In this document: positions 43,048-51,111 of the stretch, piece by piece
How the letters are laid out: every line of letters begins with the position of its first letter
How positions within the stretch are numbered: the first letter of the stretch is position 1
Assembly: GCA_944321705.1 (NCBI GenBank)
Contig: CALUMG010000003.1
Span: 124,001 to 188,000, forward strand
Length of the DNA stretch: 64,000 nucleotides
Source: an uncultured Muribaculaceae bacterium
Lineage (GTDB): Bacteria; Bacteroidota; Bacteroidia; Bacteroidales; Muribaculaceae
Reading direction: 5' to 3'
Notes under the pieces: model-generated
Told to the model about the DNA's origin: nothing
What the model saw: only the letters and a program-made list of their open reading frames with translations
Database searches by the model: none
Made by a program: the position numbers and the translations under genes

Positions 43048-44733
43048 ATGAATAGTAAATTATTCTTATCTGTCTTAGTGGGAGCTACTTTGGCTTTAAC
43101 AAGCTGTAACAAGAAGCTCAGCGAAATCAGCGCCGAGTATTTCACTGTCAATCCATCTCCCCTTGAAGTAGTTGCCGGCAAGGTTCCTGCTACCGTGACA
43201 GGACAAATTCCGGAAAAATTCTTCGTGAAGAACGCAGAAGTAACTGTTACTCCATATCTTGTATATGGCGACCAAGAAACTGCTTCTACTCCTTACAAAC
43301 TCATTGGCGAAGACGTTAACGGCAATGGACAAACCGTTTCTTACGACAACGGTGGAACTGTTACCGTACCGGTTTCTTTCGACTATGTACCTGAAATGAT
43401 TAAATCAAGCCTCGTTCTTGACTTCCAAGTTCAACAAGGCAAAAAGACTTATGTATTGCCTCGCATCAAAGTTGCCGACGGCGTTATAGCTACCGCAACT
43501 CTTGCCGATGCCGGTGCCGTTGTTCCTGCAACAACTGCCGACAAGTTCCAACGCATCATCAACGAGCAATACAATGCCGAAATCAAGTTCTTGATCAACC
43601 AATCAAACGTTAGAAAGAGCGAACTTGAATCTCAACAACTTGCCGACTTCAATTCGGCTATTGCAAATGCCCAAGGCAACGACCGCATCGAAGTTGAAGA
43701 AGTGAACATCTCTTCTTACGCTTCTCCTGATGGTAAGTACGACTTCAACCAACGTTTGGCCGGAAATCGTGAAAAGAACACCAAGAAATATCTTGAAAAA
43801 TCTTTCAAGGACAACGAAATCAAGGAATTTGGCGAATTGACTGCCGACTTCACCGCTGAAGACTGGGAAGGCTTCAAGGAACTCGTTTCTAAGAGCGACA
43901 TCCAAGACAAGGACCTCATCCTTAATGTTCTTTCAATGTACAGCGATCCTGAACAACGTGAAAAGGAAATCAGAAACTTGTCGGAAGTATTCGAACAAAT
44001 CGCCGATGAAATCCTTCCTCAATTGCGTCGTTCTCGCTTGACTGCTTCTATCAACGTTATCGGTAAGAGCGATGAAGAAATCATGCAAGCTTTCAACAGC
44101 GATCCTAAATCTTTGAATGTTGAAGAATTGCTTTACTGCGGTACTTTGACCGACGATAACAACAAGCGCATCGAAATTTACAAGGCTTGCACCGAAAACT
44201 ATCCTAACGACTACCGTGGCTACAACAACTTGGGTATGTGCCAATACATCGCAGGAAACTATGACGCTGCAAAAGCCAACTTCAACAAGGCTGCAAACCT
44301 TGCTCCTGAAAGTGCTGAAACTCACATGAACCAAGGTCTTTGCGACTTGATAGATGAAAACTTCGACGCTGCAAACGAAAAATTCGGTGCTGCAGCTGGT
44401 GCTGAAGGCTTGAACGAAGCTATCGGTGTTTACTACATGGAAAAGGGTGACTACAATGCTGCTGCTAACGCATTTGGAGATGCTAAGACTAACAACGCTG
44501 CTCTTGCACAAATCCTTACTAAGGACTACAGCAAGGCTCGCAACACTCTTGCAGCTATCAACGAACCTGATGCTAACACCTACTACTTGATGGCAGTTCT
44601 TGGCGCACGCACTAACAACGAACAAATGGTTCTTTCTAACTTGCGTCAAGCTATCGACAAGGACAGCACTCTTCGCGACAAGGCTGCTAACGACCTTGAA
44701 TTTGCTAAGTTCAACATCACAAGCGCCCTCTAA
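43048..44733 (+). CDS. TPR lipoprotein with OmpA-like segment
   Basis: 561 residues. Lipoprotein signal MNSKLFLSVLVGATLALTSC. Residues ~25-160 are beta-rich (VPATVTGQIPEKFFVKNA); ~170-260 contain NQSNVRKSEL and SSYASPDGKYDFNQRLAGNR, resembling the OmpA-like peptidoglycan-binding fold; ~370-555 carry tetratricopeptide repeats (YRGYNNLGMCQYIAGNYDAA, ETHMNQGLCDLIDENFDAA, AIGVYYMEKGDYNAAANAFG). It probably sits in the outer membrane facing the periplasm and may scaffold envelope proteins. Codon use is visibly more uniform than in its neighbours (GCT, AAC, CAA, AAG preferred late in the gene), suggesting high expression. Exact role unknown. Confidence 0.82.
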   Translation: MNSKLFLSVLVGATLALTSCNKKLSEISAEYFTVNPSPLEVVAGKVPATVTGQIPEKFFVKNAEVTVTPYLVYGDQETASTPYKLIGEDVNGNGQTVSYDNGGTVTVPVSFDYVPEMIKSSLVLDFQVQQGKKTYVLPRIKVADGVIATATLADAGAVVPATTADKFQRIINEQYNAEIKFLINQSNVRKSELESQQLADFNSAIANAQGNDRIEVEEVNISSYASPDGKYDFNQRLAGNREKNTKKYLEKSFKDNEIKEFGELTADFTAEDWEGFKELVSKSDIQDKDLILNVLSMYSDPEQREKEIRNLSEVFEQIADEILPQLRRSRLTASINVIGKSDEEIMQAFNSDPKSLNVEELLYCGTLTDDNNKRIEIYKACTENYPNDYRGYNNLGMCQYIAGNYDAAKANFNKAANLAPESAETHMNQGLCDLIDENFDAANEKFGAAAGAEGLNEAIGVYYMEKGDYNAAANAFGDAKTNNAALAQILTKDYSKARNTLAAINEPDANTYYLMAVLGARTNNEQMVLSNLRQAIDKDSTLRDKAANDLEFAKFNITSAL

Positions 44734-44781
44734 TAGCGACACACTTCATCACATGTCCCCAGCGACATGAATGAGATAACG

Positions 44782-44817
44782 AATATCCGGGAGACAACAG
44801 TTTCCCGGATATTTTTA
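44782..44817 (+). terminator. Terminator of the TPR lipoprotein gene
   Basis: AATATCCGGGA / TCCCGGATATT stem followed by TTTATAT, about 50 bases past the stop. Confidence 0.85.
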
Positions 44818-44843
44818 TATGTTGCTGTCCGATAAAAAATTTA

Positions 44844-44875
44844 TTTGACTTCTATTGCCATTATTGCTAACTTTG
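44844..44875 (+). promoter_or_regulatory. Promoter of the interrupted acyltransferase gene
   Basis: TTTG, 20 bases, then TAACTTTG: both promoter boxes match the Bacteroidetes consensus. The start is predicted near 44882, 33 bases before the ATG. The promoter is intact even though the gene is out of frame. Confidence 0.65.
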
Positions 44876-44914
44876 CAGCCGAAAAAAATTCTTAACATCG
44901 AGTGCTATATATAA

Positions 44915-45982
44915 ATGGGAACTAAACGAATTGAATTTATCGACGCAATGCGTGGATTCACCATGCTGCTCGTGGTGTACACCCATATCATATTTTTTAG
45001 CTATTACAACTCAGGTTTTGATGATTTAAGTTATGGGGGGGGGTAAACTACTGAGTTTTAATGCTTTATTCGTCACATTCCGAATGCCGTTGTTTTTCTT
45101 CATCAGCGGATTCATATTATACAAGAACGATTTTGAATGGACACTGCCTGTAAGCGGAAAATTCCTGTTGAAAAAAGCCAAAGTCCAATTAATACCGACC
45201 CTGTTCTTCCTCGCAGTGTTTGTGTATATATTTGACAGGTCATTTGTAGATTCCATTTTTGATGGTACAAAAGGAGGATATTGGTTTACAATCGCATTGT
45301 TTGAATTCTTCCTGCTATATGTGCTTTTGCGCATCATATGCAACAAACTTGGATACAAAAACGGTGTCGATTGGTTGATTTTGGCAGCAGCAGTTATCAT
45401 TTACTTTGTAAGACGCTGGTATCTCACATCCGGCCTGTATGAAGAGCCTATGTTTCTTCTTGTTGGAATGGAAAATCTAAGCTACTTCCTCTTCTTCGTA
45501 ATAGGTACATTGGCAAGAAAACATTACGATAAAATACAGAAATTTGCCGAGAATGGATATATTGTCGCAGCATGCCTACTGTTTTCTTCGGTGTAATCAT
45601 ATATAAGCTCCATGAATCTCAAGAAATGAGTTCCGTGCTGTCAATATTATATTTATTAAGCCGTATAGTAGGCGTAATACTCGTTTTCATATTTTTCATG
45701 AAAAACGAGAACCTGTTCACACAAGAGACCCGACTCGGCAGGGCGCTGCAATATGTAGGCCGCCGCACACTCGACATATACCTTCTCCATTACTTTTTCC
45801 TGCCTCGCAATTTGGAGCCGATAGCCAATTTTTTCAACACCTATCAAAACCCGTCGCTGGAACTCTTTGTCTCACTCCTGCTGTCAATTATGGTAGTATA
45901 CCTGTGTCTGCTCATGAGCAAAATCATCCGCTTAAGTCCTGTCTTGGCCGACTGGCTGCTCGGAGTGAAGAAAAAAGCATGA
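44915..45982 (+). pseudogene. Acyltransferase family 3 gene interrupted at a G9 tract (and at a second indel)
   Basis: The ATG at 44915 opens KRIEFIDAMRGFTMLLVVYT, the classic acyltransferase-3 N-terminus. After 40 codons a run of nine G (45035-45043) leads straight to TAA. Removing one G would join it to the next frame (KLLSFNALFVTFRMPLFFFI... to FSSV, stop at 45594). That frame breaks near TTTT at 45582-45585; one extra T would restore the last segment (FFGVIIYKLHESQE ... VKKKA, ending 45982). The two shifts cancel, so the parent gene was ~355 codons, a normal length with about ten helices. Such enzymes O-acylate surface sugars. It is either phase-variable plus damaged, a decaying gene, or a homopolymer sequencing error. 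Confidence 0.85.
45035..45043 (+). repeat. Poly-G tract of nine bases inside the acyltransferase gene
   Basis: Nine G directly before an in-frame TAA. Eight (or eleven) G would allow read-through into the downstream acyltransferase frame; nine do not. Confidence 0.9.
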
Positions 45983-46016
45983 CAATGCGACTTTAATGTT
46001 TTTTTCATGTACCTGC

Positions 46017-46047
46017 TTGCCTAATCTTGTTTAAATTGCTAATTTTG
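46017..46047 (+). promoter_or_regulatory. Promoter of the unknown TM protein gene
   Basis: TTG, 20 bases, then TAATTTTG (TAnnTTTG); the predicted start is near 46054, 14 bases before the ATG. Confidence 0.55.
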
Positions 46048-46067
46048 GGAAAAATATAATTGCAGGT

Positions 46068-46583
46068 ATGACAGATATTATCCCCTTTCTCATTGTCATT
46101 GGGGTGATAGCATTCAGCTTGGTTGGCAAGGCCTTCAGCACGATTTCCAAGAAGCAAGGCCAAGCCGGACGACGCAGGGGCACGCAGCCTCCGCACAAGC
46201 CTTTTATGCCTCATACCGACACGACAAGCAGGCCTTCTGCCGAATTCCCAAAATTTCCAGACATTTCCTTTGAAGAATGGTTTCCGGGAGAACACAAGCA
46301 GGAAAGCACTATTTCCACAACCACCATCGACGACTGGTTATATGGAGAATCAAAGCATGTGAACAAGACTCCACCTCCAATCCCGACGAAAAAGAAAAAA
46401 AGCAAAAAACGGAAAGCTATGACAACAAAACCTTCAAAAGGAAATACAGCCATGCCGGAGGTAAAAAACAAACAAACCGACACGGTTTACACACAAAACG
46501 ATATTTCAGCAACCAACGCAGTTGATGACATCGACTGGAAAAAGGCAATCATTGCTCACGAGATATTGAAACGCAAATTCTAA
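46068..46583 (+). CDS. Uncharacterised membrane-anchored, low-complexity protein
   Basis: 171 residues; family not recognised. A single N-terminal helix (IIPFLIVIGVIAFSLVGKAF) with no cleavage site suggests an inner-membrane anchor. It is followed by a basic, proline-rich, probably disordered middle (RRRGTQPPHKPF, PPPIPTKKKKSKKRK) and a short C-terminal segment DIDWKKAIIAHEILKRKF. The form of that last segment suggests a conserved helical motif. Two WFPGE/WLYGE-like stretches (FEEWFPGEH, DDWLYGESK) form a weak internal repeat. No operon partner. Confidence 0.6.
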   Translation: MTDIIPFLIVIGVIAFSLVGKAFSTISKKQGQAGRRRGTQPPHKPFMPHTDTTSRPSAEFPKFPDISFEEWFPGEHKQESTISTTTIDDWLYGESKHVNKTPPPIPTKKKKSKKRKAMTTKPSKGNTAMPEVKNKQTDTVYTQNDISATNAVDDIDWKKAIIAHEILKRKF

Positions 46584-46669
46584 ACATGGCACGAAACACA
46601 CAAGCTATTGCTATGTGCATCGGCCTAAATCATAAATAACGAATTATTTTAACAAACTAAAAAGAAATT

Positions 46670-48163
46670 ATGATATACCCTATTATCACAGCACAAGAGG
46701 CCGCCAGCTATGTACAAAACGGCTTCAACGTCGGATTTTCAGGTTTTACCGCTTGCGGTACGCCAAAAGTTGTTCCCGTTGCAATCGCCGAACGCGCAAA
46801 ACAGGAACATGAAAACGGTCGTGAATTCAAAATCAACCTGTTCTCGGGAGCATCGACCAACGATAGCGTGGACGGGGAATTGTCGCGCGCCGAAGCTGTG
46901 AACATGCGTTCACCTTATCAATCTTGTCCTGACACAAGAAAAGCCATAAACGCCAACAAAATAGCTTATTTCGACTTGCACCTATCTGAAATGGCGCAAA
47001 AACTACGCTATGGCACATTTGGCGACATCGACATAGCGATAATCGAAGTGCAAAGCATCGATGACGAAGGAAATGCCGTTCTTGGCACAGGTATCGGCAA
47101 CGCCCCGACGTTTGCCGCAATGGCCAAGAAAGTCATTCTTGAAGTCAATGAAGGAATCAATCCGAAAATCAGAGGTCTGCACGACATCTATGTACCTCTC
47201 GACCCTCCTTACCGTCGCGACATCCCGATTTACAAACCGAGTGACCGTGCCGGAACTGCAACTTTGCACATCGACCCGAAAAAAATCGTAGGTGTAGTAA
47301 AAACCAACATCCCCGAAGGCGGACATCCGTTCTCTCCAAGCGATGAAACCACAATGATGATTGGCGAAAACGTGTGCCGCTTCTTGCACGGTGAGTTGAA
47401 AGCAGGCCGCATTCCAAGCACATTCCTCCCATTGCAATCGGGAGTAGGCAACATCGCCAATGCCGTGCTTGCAAGCCTCGAAGCCAGCAACGACATTCCT
47501 CCGTTTGAAATGTACACCGAAGTCATCCAAGACTCAGTTCTTAAATTAATAAAATCAGGCAAATGCCGCTTTGCCAGCACATGCTCAACGACTTTCTCAA
47601 CCGAAGCCCTGACCGACTTCTTCGACAACATCGACAAGCTACATGACAAAGTGCTCATGCGTCCTTCCGAAATATCAAATAATCCCGAAGTGATACGTCG
47701 TCTCGGTGTAATCTCCATGAACACTGCACTCGAAGCCGACATCTTCGGTAACATCAACTCGACACATGTCGTAGGTACAAAAATGATGAACGGAATAGGC
47801 GGCTCGGCCGACTTTACAAGAAATGCATATATTTCAATTTTCAGTTGTCCGTCGGTAGCTAAAGGCGGCCTCATCAGCGCAATCGTGCCAATGGTTTCCC
47901 ACCTCGACCACAGCGAACACTCTGTCGACGTGTTGATTACCGAACAAGGCATTGCCGACTTGAGAGGCAAGTCTCCTATCCAAAAAGCTCATCTCGTAAT
48001 TGAAAACTGTGCCCATCCCACCTACAAGCCTCTGTTGCGCGAATACCTCAACATGGGTAAAGGTGGGCACACTCCACACACGCTTAAAGCTGCATTTGCA
48101 TTCCACCAGACATTCACAAGTGAAGGCGACATGTCAAAAACCGACTTCTCGAAATTCTGTTAA
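46670..48163 (+). CDS. Acetyl-CoA hydrolase/transferase family (succinyl-CoA:acetate CoA-transferase-like)
   Basis: 497 residues, a family I CoA-transferase. N-terminal AASYVQNGFNVGFSGFTACG, VLGTGIGNAPTFAAMAKKVI, GGHPFSPSDETTMMIGENV and LPLQSGVGNIANAVLASLEA; the C-terminal half has MNTALEADIFGNINSTHVVG, which contains the expected catalytic Glu, then GIGGSADFTRNAYISIF and ITEQGIADLRGKSP. Length and motifs fit enzymes that move CoA between succinate, acetate or propionate, useful in the succinate-propionate fermentation typical of Bacteroidales. The exact acyl donor cannot be read from sequence. Monocistronic with a strong terminator. Confidence 0.92.
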   Translation: MIYPIITAQEAASYVQNGFNVGFSGFTACGTPKVVPVAIAERAKQEHENGREFKINLFSGASTNDSVDGELSRAEAVNMRSPYQSCPDTRKAINANKIAYFDLHLSEMAQKLRYGTFGDIDIAIIEVQSIDDEGNAVLGTGIGNAPTFAAMAKKVILEVNEGINPKIRGLHDIYVPLDPPYRRDIPIYKPSDRAGTATLHIDPKKIVGVVKTNIPEGGHPFSPSDETTMMIGENVCRFLHGELKAGRIPSTFLPLQSGVGNIANAVLASLEASNDIPPFEMYTEVIQDSVLKLIKSGKCRFASTCSTTFSTEALTDFFDNIDKLHDKVLMRPSEISNNPEVIRRLGVISMNTALEADIFGNINSTHVVGTKMMNGIGGSADFTRNAYISIFSCPSVAKGGLISAIVPMVSHLDHSEHSVDVLITEQGIADLRGKSPIQKAHLVIENCAHPTYKPLLREYLNMGKGGHTPHTLKAAFAFHQTFTSEGDMSKTDFSKFC

Positions 48164-48186
48164 AAGCAAGCCACATAAAAAACAAG

Positions 48187-48220
48187 CAGGCCGTGCCACA
48201 AAAAAGCACGGCCTGTTGTT
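48187..48220 (+). terminator. Terminator of the CoA-transferase gene
   Basis: CAGGCCGTGC / GCACGGCCTG, a perfect 10-base stem with an A-rich loop, followed by TTGTTATTT. Confidence 0.85.
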
Positions 48221-48250
48221 ATTTCGTCAATTACATCTGTTAATACTGTG

Positions 48251-48817
48251 CTACTTCAATACAATACGGCAATCGTCAAGGCTCAACACCTCGGCAAGAC
48301 TTTCCACGCGATAACCAAGCTGTCTCAACCGCACGCCACCTCCTTGGAACGATTTTTCGATGATGAAGCCAAATCCGACTATTCCGGCTCCAGCCTGCTT
48401 GGCAAGATCTATTATGCCATTGGCTGCATTGCCATAAGCAAGAAAATCATCAATAAACAATATCCGGTCATTTGCCGTAAGGAAATCAGCACTTATGCAC
48501 ACCGTATAGTCCCTGTCCTTGGTAAAAGAATGCACAGTGGATACAAGCATATTTTCCATGGTCTTGGGCTTCTTCTTTTTTACAAACACCACTGGCAGAT
48601 GCATTGCCACCCCGGCCATGATGGCTGGAGCTATGCCGCTTGCTTCTATCGTTACGATTTTGTTCACTCCCGCACCTTCATAAAGCCTTGCAAACTCCTC
48701 CCCGATTTTGCACATCAAGTCGGGATCCATCTGATGATTAATGAAACTGTCAACCTTCAATATGCCTCCGGGATAACAGCGGCCATCTTCCATTATGCGC
48801 TCTTTAAGCAATTCCAT
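48251..48817 (-). CDS. xpt: Xanthine phosphoribosyltransferase
   Basis: Salvages xanthine to XMP with PRPP. 188 residues starting [20 protein letters not shown]. It has [42 protein letters not shown] and the PRPP loop [17 protein letters not shown] (type I PRTase signature). The residues KKKKPKTM and ADFLTANDR are typical of Xpt, not of adenine PRTase. Length matches the family. A branched terminator-like structure lies 16 bases upstream, between it and the small ferredoxin gene, and no separate promoter element for xpt was found. Confidence 0.95.
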   Translation of the reverse strand: MELLKERIMEDGRCYPGGILKVDSFINHQMDPDLMCKIGEEFARLYEGAGVNKIVTIEASGIAPAIMAGVAMHLPVVFVKKKKPKTMENMLVSTVHSFTKDRDYTVCISADFLTANDRILFIDDFLAYGNAANGIIDLAKQAGAGIVGFGFIIEKSFQGGGVRLRQLGYRVESLAEVLSLDDCRIVLK

Positions 48818-48832
48818 AATTTGCTACTGAAA

Positions 48833-48938
48833 TAAAAAAAACTGTTTTGATTTTTCTTTTCACATGCTTGGGAAAATTGTTCCCTGCAAAATGTAACCTT
48901 GCAAAAACAAGGTGACAGAAAAAGAAAATCAAAACAGT
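48833..48938 (-). promoter_or_regulatory. Branched terminator-like RNA between the ferredoxin gene and xpt
   Basis: Read on the minus strand: a 19-20-base arm (ACTGTTTTGATTTTC...) at 48938-48920 pairs with its complement at 48860-48841 and is followed directly by eight T. Inside are two smaller hairpins, ACCTTG/CAAGGT and GGGAA/TTCCC. The whole would fold as a three-way junction ending in an intrinsic terminator, 16 bases ahead of the xpt ATG. It may simply end the ferredoxin transcript, or act as an attenuator for xpt. The purine-riboswitch core bases are not recognisable. Confidence 0.6.
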
Positions 48939-48962
48939 CTTATAAAACTGAAATTTAATTTT

Positions 48963-49130
48963 TCAACCTTCGGTGATAGCGTCACTCGGGCAGTTAGCTG
49001 CGCAGCTACCGCAATCGATGCACTTATCAGGGTCGATAGAATAGATGTCGCCTTCAGAAATAGCGTCAACAGGGCAAACAGTCATGCAAGTGCCACAAGC
49101 AACGCAGGCGTCAGTAATAACATGTGCCAT
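48963..49130 (-). CDS. Small 2[4Fe-4S] ferredoxin
   Basis: A 55-residue protein on the minus strand beginning MAHVITDACVACGTCMTVCP. Two clusters are encoded by CVACGTCMTVCP and CIDCGSCAANCP (two C-x2-C-x2-C-x3-C-P motifs) with PVDAISEGD and PSDAITEG after them, the textbook clostridial-type ferredoxin. It carries electrons for oxidoreductases in anaerobes such as pyruvate:ferredoxin oxidoreductase. Preceded by a TACATTTG -7 element and followed by the branched terminator-like structure before xpt. Confidence 0.95.
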   Translation of the reverse strand: MAHVITDACVACGTCMTVCPVDAISEGDIYSIDPDKCIDCGSCAANCPSDAITEG

Positions 49131-49167
49131 TGTAGTTATAATTAGTTAGATTAAACAAATAACGCTA

Positions 49168-49175
49168 CAAATGTA
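49168..49175 (-). promoter_or_regulatory. -7 promoter element for the ferredoxin gene
   Basis: The minus strand reads TACATTTG (TAnnTTTG), 38 bases upstream of the ATG. Confidence 0.5.
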
Positions 49176-49219
49176 CTGTTTTTTTCAAAATAACAATTTA
49201 AAATATGAAAAAAAATTCA

Positions 49220-49227
49220 TATTTTTG
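49220..49227 (+). promoter_or_regulatory. -7 promoter element for the GT2 gene
   Basis: TATTTTTG fits TAnnTTTG and leaves a leader of about 82 bases. It overlaps the right arm of an ATATGAA/TTCATAT inverted repeat (49204-49223), which could be an operator or a weak terminator. Confidence 0.4.
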
Positions 49228-49315
49228 TGCATCTGAAAAAATTTCGGGGAGCCAATAGCAACATAATCAATATCTTATTATAAGCATTAGGACAGGTTCC
49301 ACATTACACACCGTC

Positions 49316-50074
49316 ATGGAGCATTTCTTCAGCATCATTACAATTACATTCAATGCGTCGGCAGTAATCGAGCCAACTCTGAGAAGCATAAAATCACAAA
49401 CGTTTCTCGATTATGAATACATAGTCGTTGACGGAGCTTCAAACGACGACACTCTTGCCAAAGTCAAAAATTCGGGAATCAAAAACATGAAAGTCATCAG
49501 CGAACCCGACAATGGCCTGTATGATGCGATGAACAAAGGTATAAAAAAGGCTACCGGCCAATACTTGATTTTCCTGAATGCCGGTGACAGTTTCGCCAAT
49601 GAAAATGTCCTGACCATGTATGCCCGAGCAAGCAATGATGGCACTGCCGACATTATATACGGACAAACATGTCTTGTCGACATGTCAAGAAATATAACAG
49701 GAATGAGGCATTTGTCAGCACCGCATGAATTGTCGGTCGACAGTTTCAAGCATGGAATGCTCGTTTGCCATCAGGCATTTGTCGTCAAGCGTGCCATTGC
49801 TCCGCTTTACGATACCGCATACCGATTTTCGGCCGACTACGACTGGTGCATCAAGTGTTTGAAAAAAAGTTCGTCAAATGCCTATGTCGGCGACAATCCT
49901 GTAATATGTTATCTCACCGACGGCCTCACCGATAAAAATCACAAAGCTTCATTAAAAGAACGTTTCAAAATCATGTGCCTATACTATGGCACCATACCCA
50001 CCATCTTGCGCCACCTGTCATTCATTCCTCGATATTTGAAAGAAAAACGACGCAAGCGATGCTCTGCCAAGTGA
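49316..50074 (+). CDS. Glycosyltransferase family 2
   Basis: 252 residues, GT-A fold: FFSIITITFNASAVIEPTLR, SQTFLDYEYIVVDGASND (nucleotide-binding Asp), SEPDNGLYDAMNKGIKKATG, and FLNAGDSF as the DxD-equivalent (with N-A-G-D). A later QAFVVKRAIAPLYDTAYRFS and SADYDWCIKCLKK supply the acceptor-side ED-like motif. Enzymes of this short type add single sugars to lipopolysaccharide or exopolysaccharide. It is isolated from the polysaccharide cluster, so the glycan is unknown. Confidence 0.9.
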   Translation: MEHFFSIITITFNASAVIEPTLRSIKSQTFLDYEYIVVDGASNDDTLAKVKNSGIKNMKVISEPDNGLYDAMNKGIKKATGQYLIFLNAGDSFANENVLTMYARASNDGTADIIYGQTCLVDMSRNITGMRHLSAPHELSVDSFKHGMLVCHQAFVVKRAIAPLYDTAYRFSADYDWCIKCLKKSSSNAYVGDNPVICYLTDGLTDKNHKASLKERFKIMCLYYGTIPTILRHLSFIPRYLKEKRRKRCSAK

Positions 50075-50140
50075 CAATATCGACATCTTGCTGTCATTAC
50101 ATTACTAATTTGCATAACAAAAAATTCCTGCCCGATAATT

Positions 50141-50557
50141 ATGGACATCGATTCACAACAACTCACTATATACTTCGACGATTGCATAGGCTCTTTGTCC
50201 AATGTAACAAGCATACTGTCTAATCACGCAATCAACATTTTAGCCATGACGGCACGCGGAGACAACAAAAACGGATTCGCGCACATCGTTGTAGACAAGA
50301 CTGCTTTGGCATGCAACATACTGAAAAACCACGGATACCACGTCGACATCGAGGATGTGATATGTTTGAAAGTTTGTAACGTGGCTGGAGCTTTGAACAA
50401 GTCATTGAAGATGCTCGCACAACACGACATTGACATTGAATACATATATGCCTTTGCTGCCGATGCCGGCACGGGCACAGCCGTCATCAAATGCAACGAG
50501 TGCAATCAAGCCAAGATTGTACTGACAGCACATTGCAAAGAACTGATGCTCCAATAA
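50141..50557 (+). CDS. Tandem ACT-domain protein
   Basis: 138 residues consisting of two ACT folds: residues ~5-68 (LTIYFDDCIGSLSNVTSIL, NILAMTARGDNKNGFAHIVV) and ~70-138 (CLKVCNVAGALNKSLKML, IDIEYIYAFAADAGTGTAVI). ACT pairs bind amino acids or related ligands. No catalytic domain is attached. In many Bacteroidales such a protein sits beside a phenylacetate-CoA ligase (my recollection); here there is none, but an acyl-CoA thioesterase follows by 14 bases, so aromatic or amino-acid-derived acyl-CoA metabolism is a reasonable guess. Confidence 0.82.
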   Translation: MDIDSQQLTIYFDDCIGSLSNVTSILSNHAINILAMTARGDNKNGFAHIVVDKTALACNILKNHGYHVDIEDVICLKVCNVAGALNKSLKMLAQHDIDIEYIYAFAADAGTGTAVIKCNECNQAKIVLTAHCKELMLQ

Positions 50558-50571
50558 AAAACAATAAACTC

Positions 50572-51015
50572 ATGTCTCAAAATAACCAAAATGAAACCTC
50601 TCTCGAAAAAGAAACTCGCAAAACATTTGCCGCCGACACGTTCTCGCAAGAAACAATCGGAGCCAAAATTGAATCCATGCGCCCGGGATATTGCCTCGCA
50701 TCGATGCAGGCTGATGAACATCATCTAAATGCTTGCGGAGTGCTTCACGGCGGAGCATTGTTCACGCTGGCCGACTTCGCCTCGGCAGTTGTCGCCAACA
50801 TGGACGGACAAACGGCTCTATCGGTAAAAGTAAATGTTGAATACATCAAAGCCGGCAACAAAGGACTGCTCACTGCCGAATCCCATGAAACCGCTCGTAA
50901 AGGCCGATTGATACTTGTCGACACTGCCATACGCGACTCCAACGGCACTTTGCTGGCCTCGGTCAAATCCACTTTTTGCATCTTGAAAAGCGACAATCCC
51001 ATTTCTGCACATTAA
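50572..51015 (+). CDS. PaaI-type hotdog thioesterase
   Basis: 147 residues from MSQNNQNETSLEKETRK; the frame is open upstream into the ACT gene, but this start fits the family. The hotdog core has LNACGVLHGGALFTLADFAS (the HGG motif and catalytic Asp) and VKVNVEYIKAGNKGLLTAES. PaaI-like enzymes hydrolyse aryl- or acyl-CoA to rescue CoA. Co-transcribed with the tandem ACT gene. Confidence 0.88.
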   Translation: MSQNNQNETSLEKETRKTFAADTFSQETIGAKIESMRPGYCLASMQADEHHLNACGVLHGGALFTLADFASAVVANMDGQTALSVKVNVEYIKAGNKGLLTAESHETARKGRLILVDTAIRDSNGTLLASVKSTFCILKSDNPISAH

Positions 51016-51047
51016 ATACAATCTCAATAAAAAACAAACTTTAATAT

Positions 51048-51078
51048 TTTGTCGTAAAAGAATAGTTAACTACCTTTG
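51048..51078 (+). promoter_or_regulatory. Promoter of the GYF_2/CD225 gene
   Basis: TTTG, 19 bases, then TACCTTTG: a full match to the Bacteroidetes consensus (TTTG-N19-TAnnTTTG). Start predicted near 51085. Confidence 0.7.
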
Positions 51079-51111
51079 GATAAGATATTTTAAGCTCAAA
51101 ACACAGGAATC

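Noticed and set aside
43933-44742. 269-codon minus-strand frame opposite the TPR lipoprotein gene
   Set aside because: An antisense shadow produced by the biased codon use of the real gene; no promoter, signal or family motif.
48818-48962. Classical purine riboswitch ahead of xpt
   Set aside because: A three-way junction is possible, but the conserved junction bases of the purine aptamer are not present.
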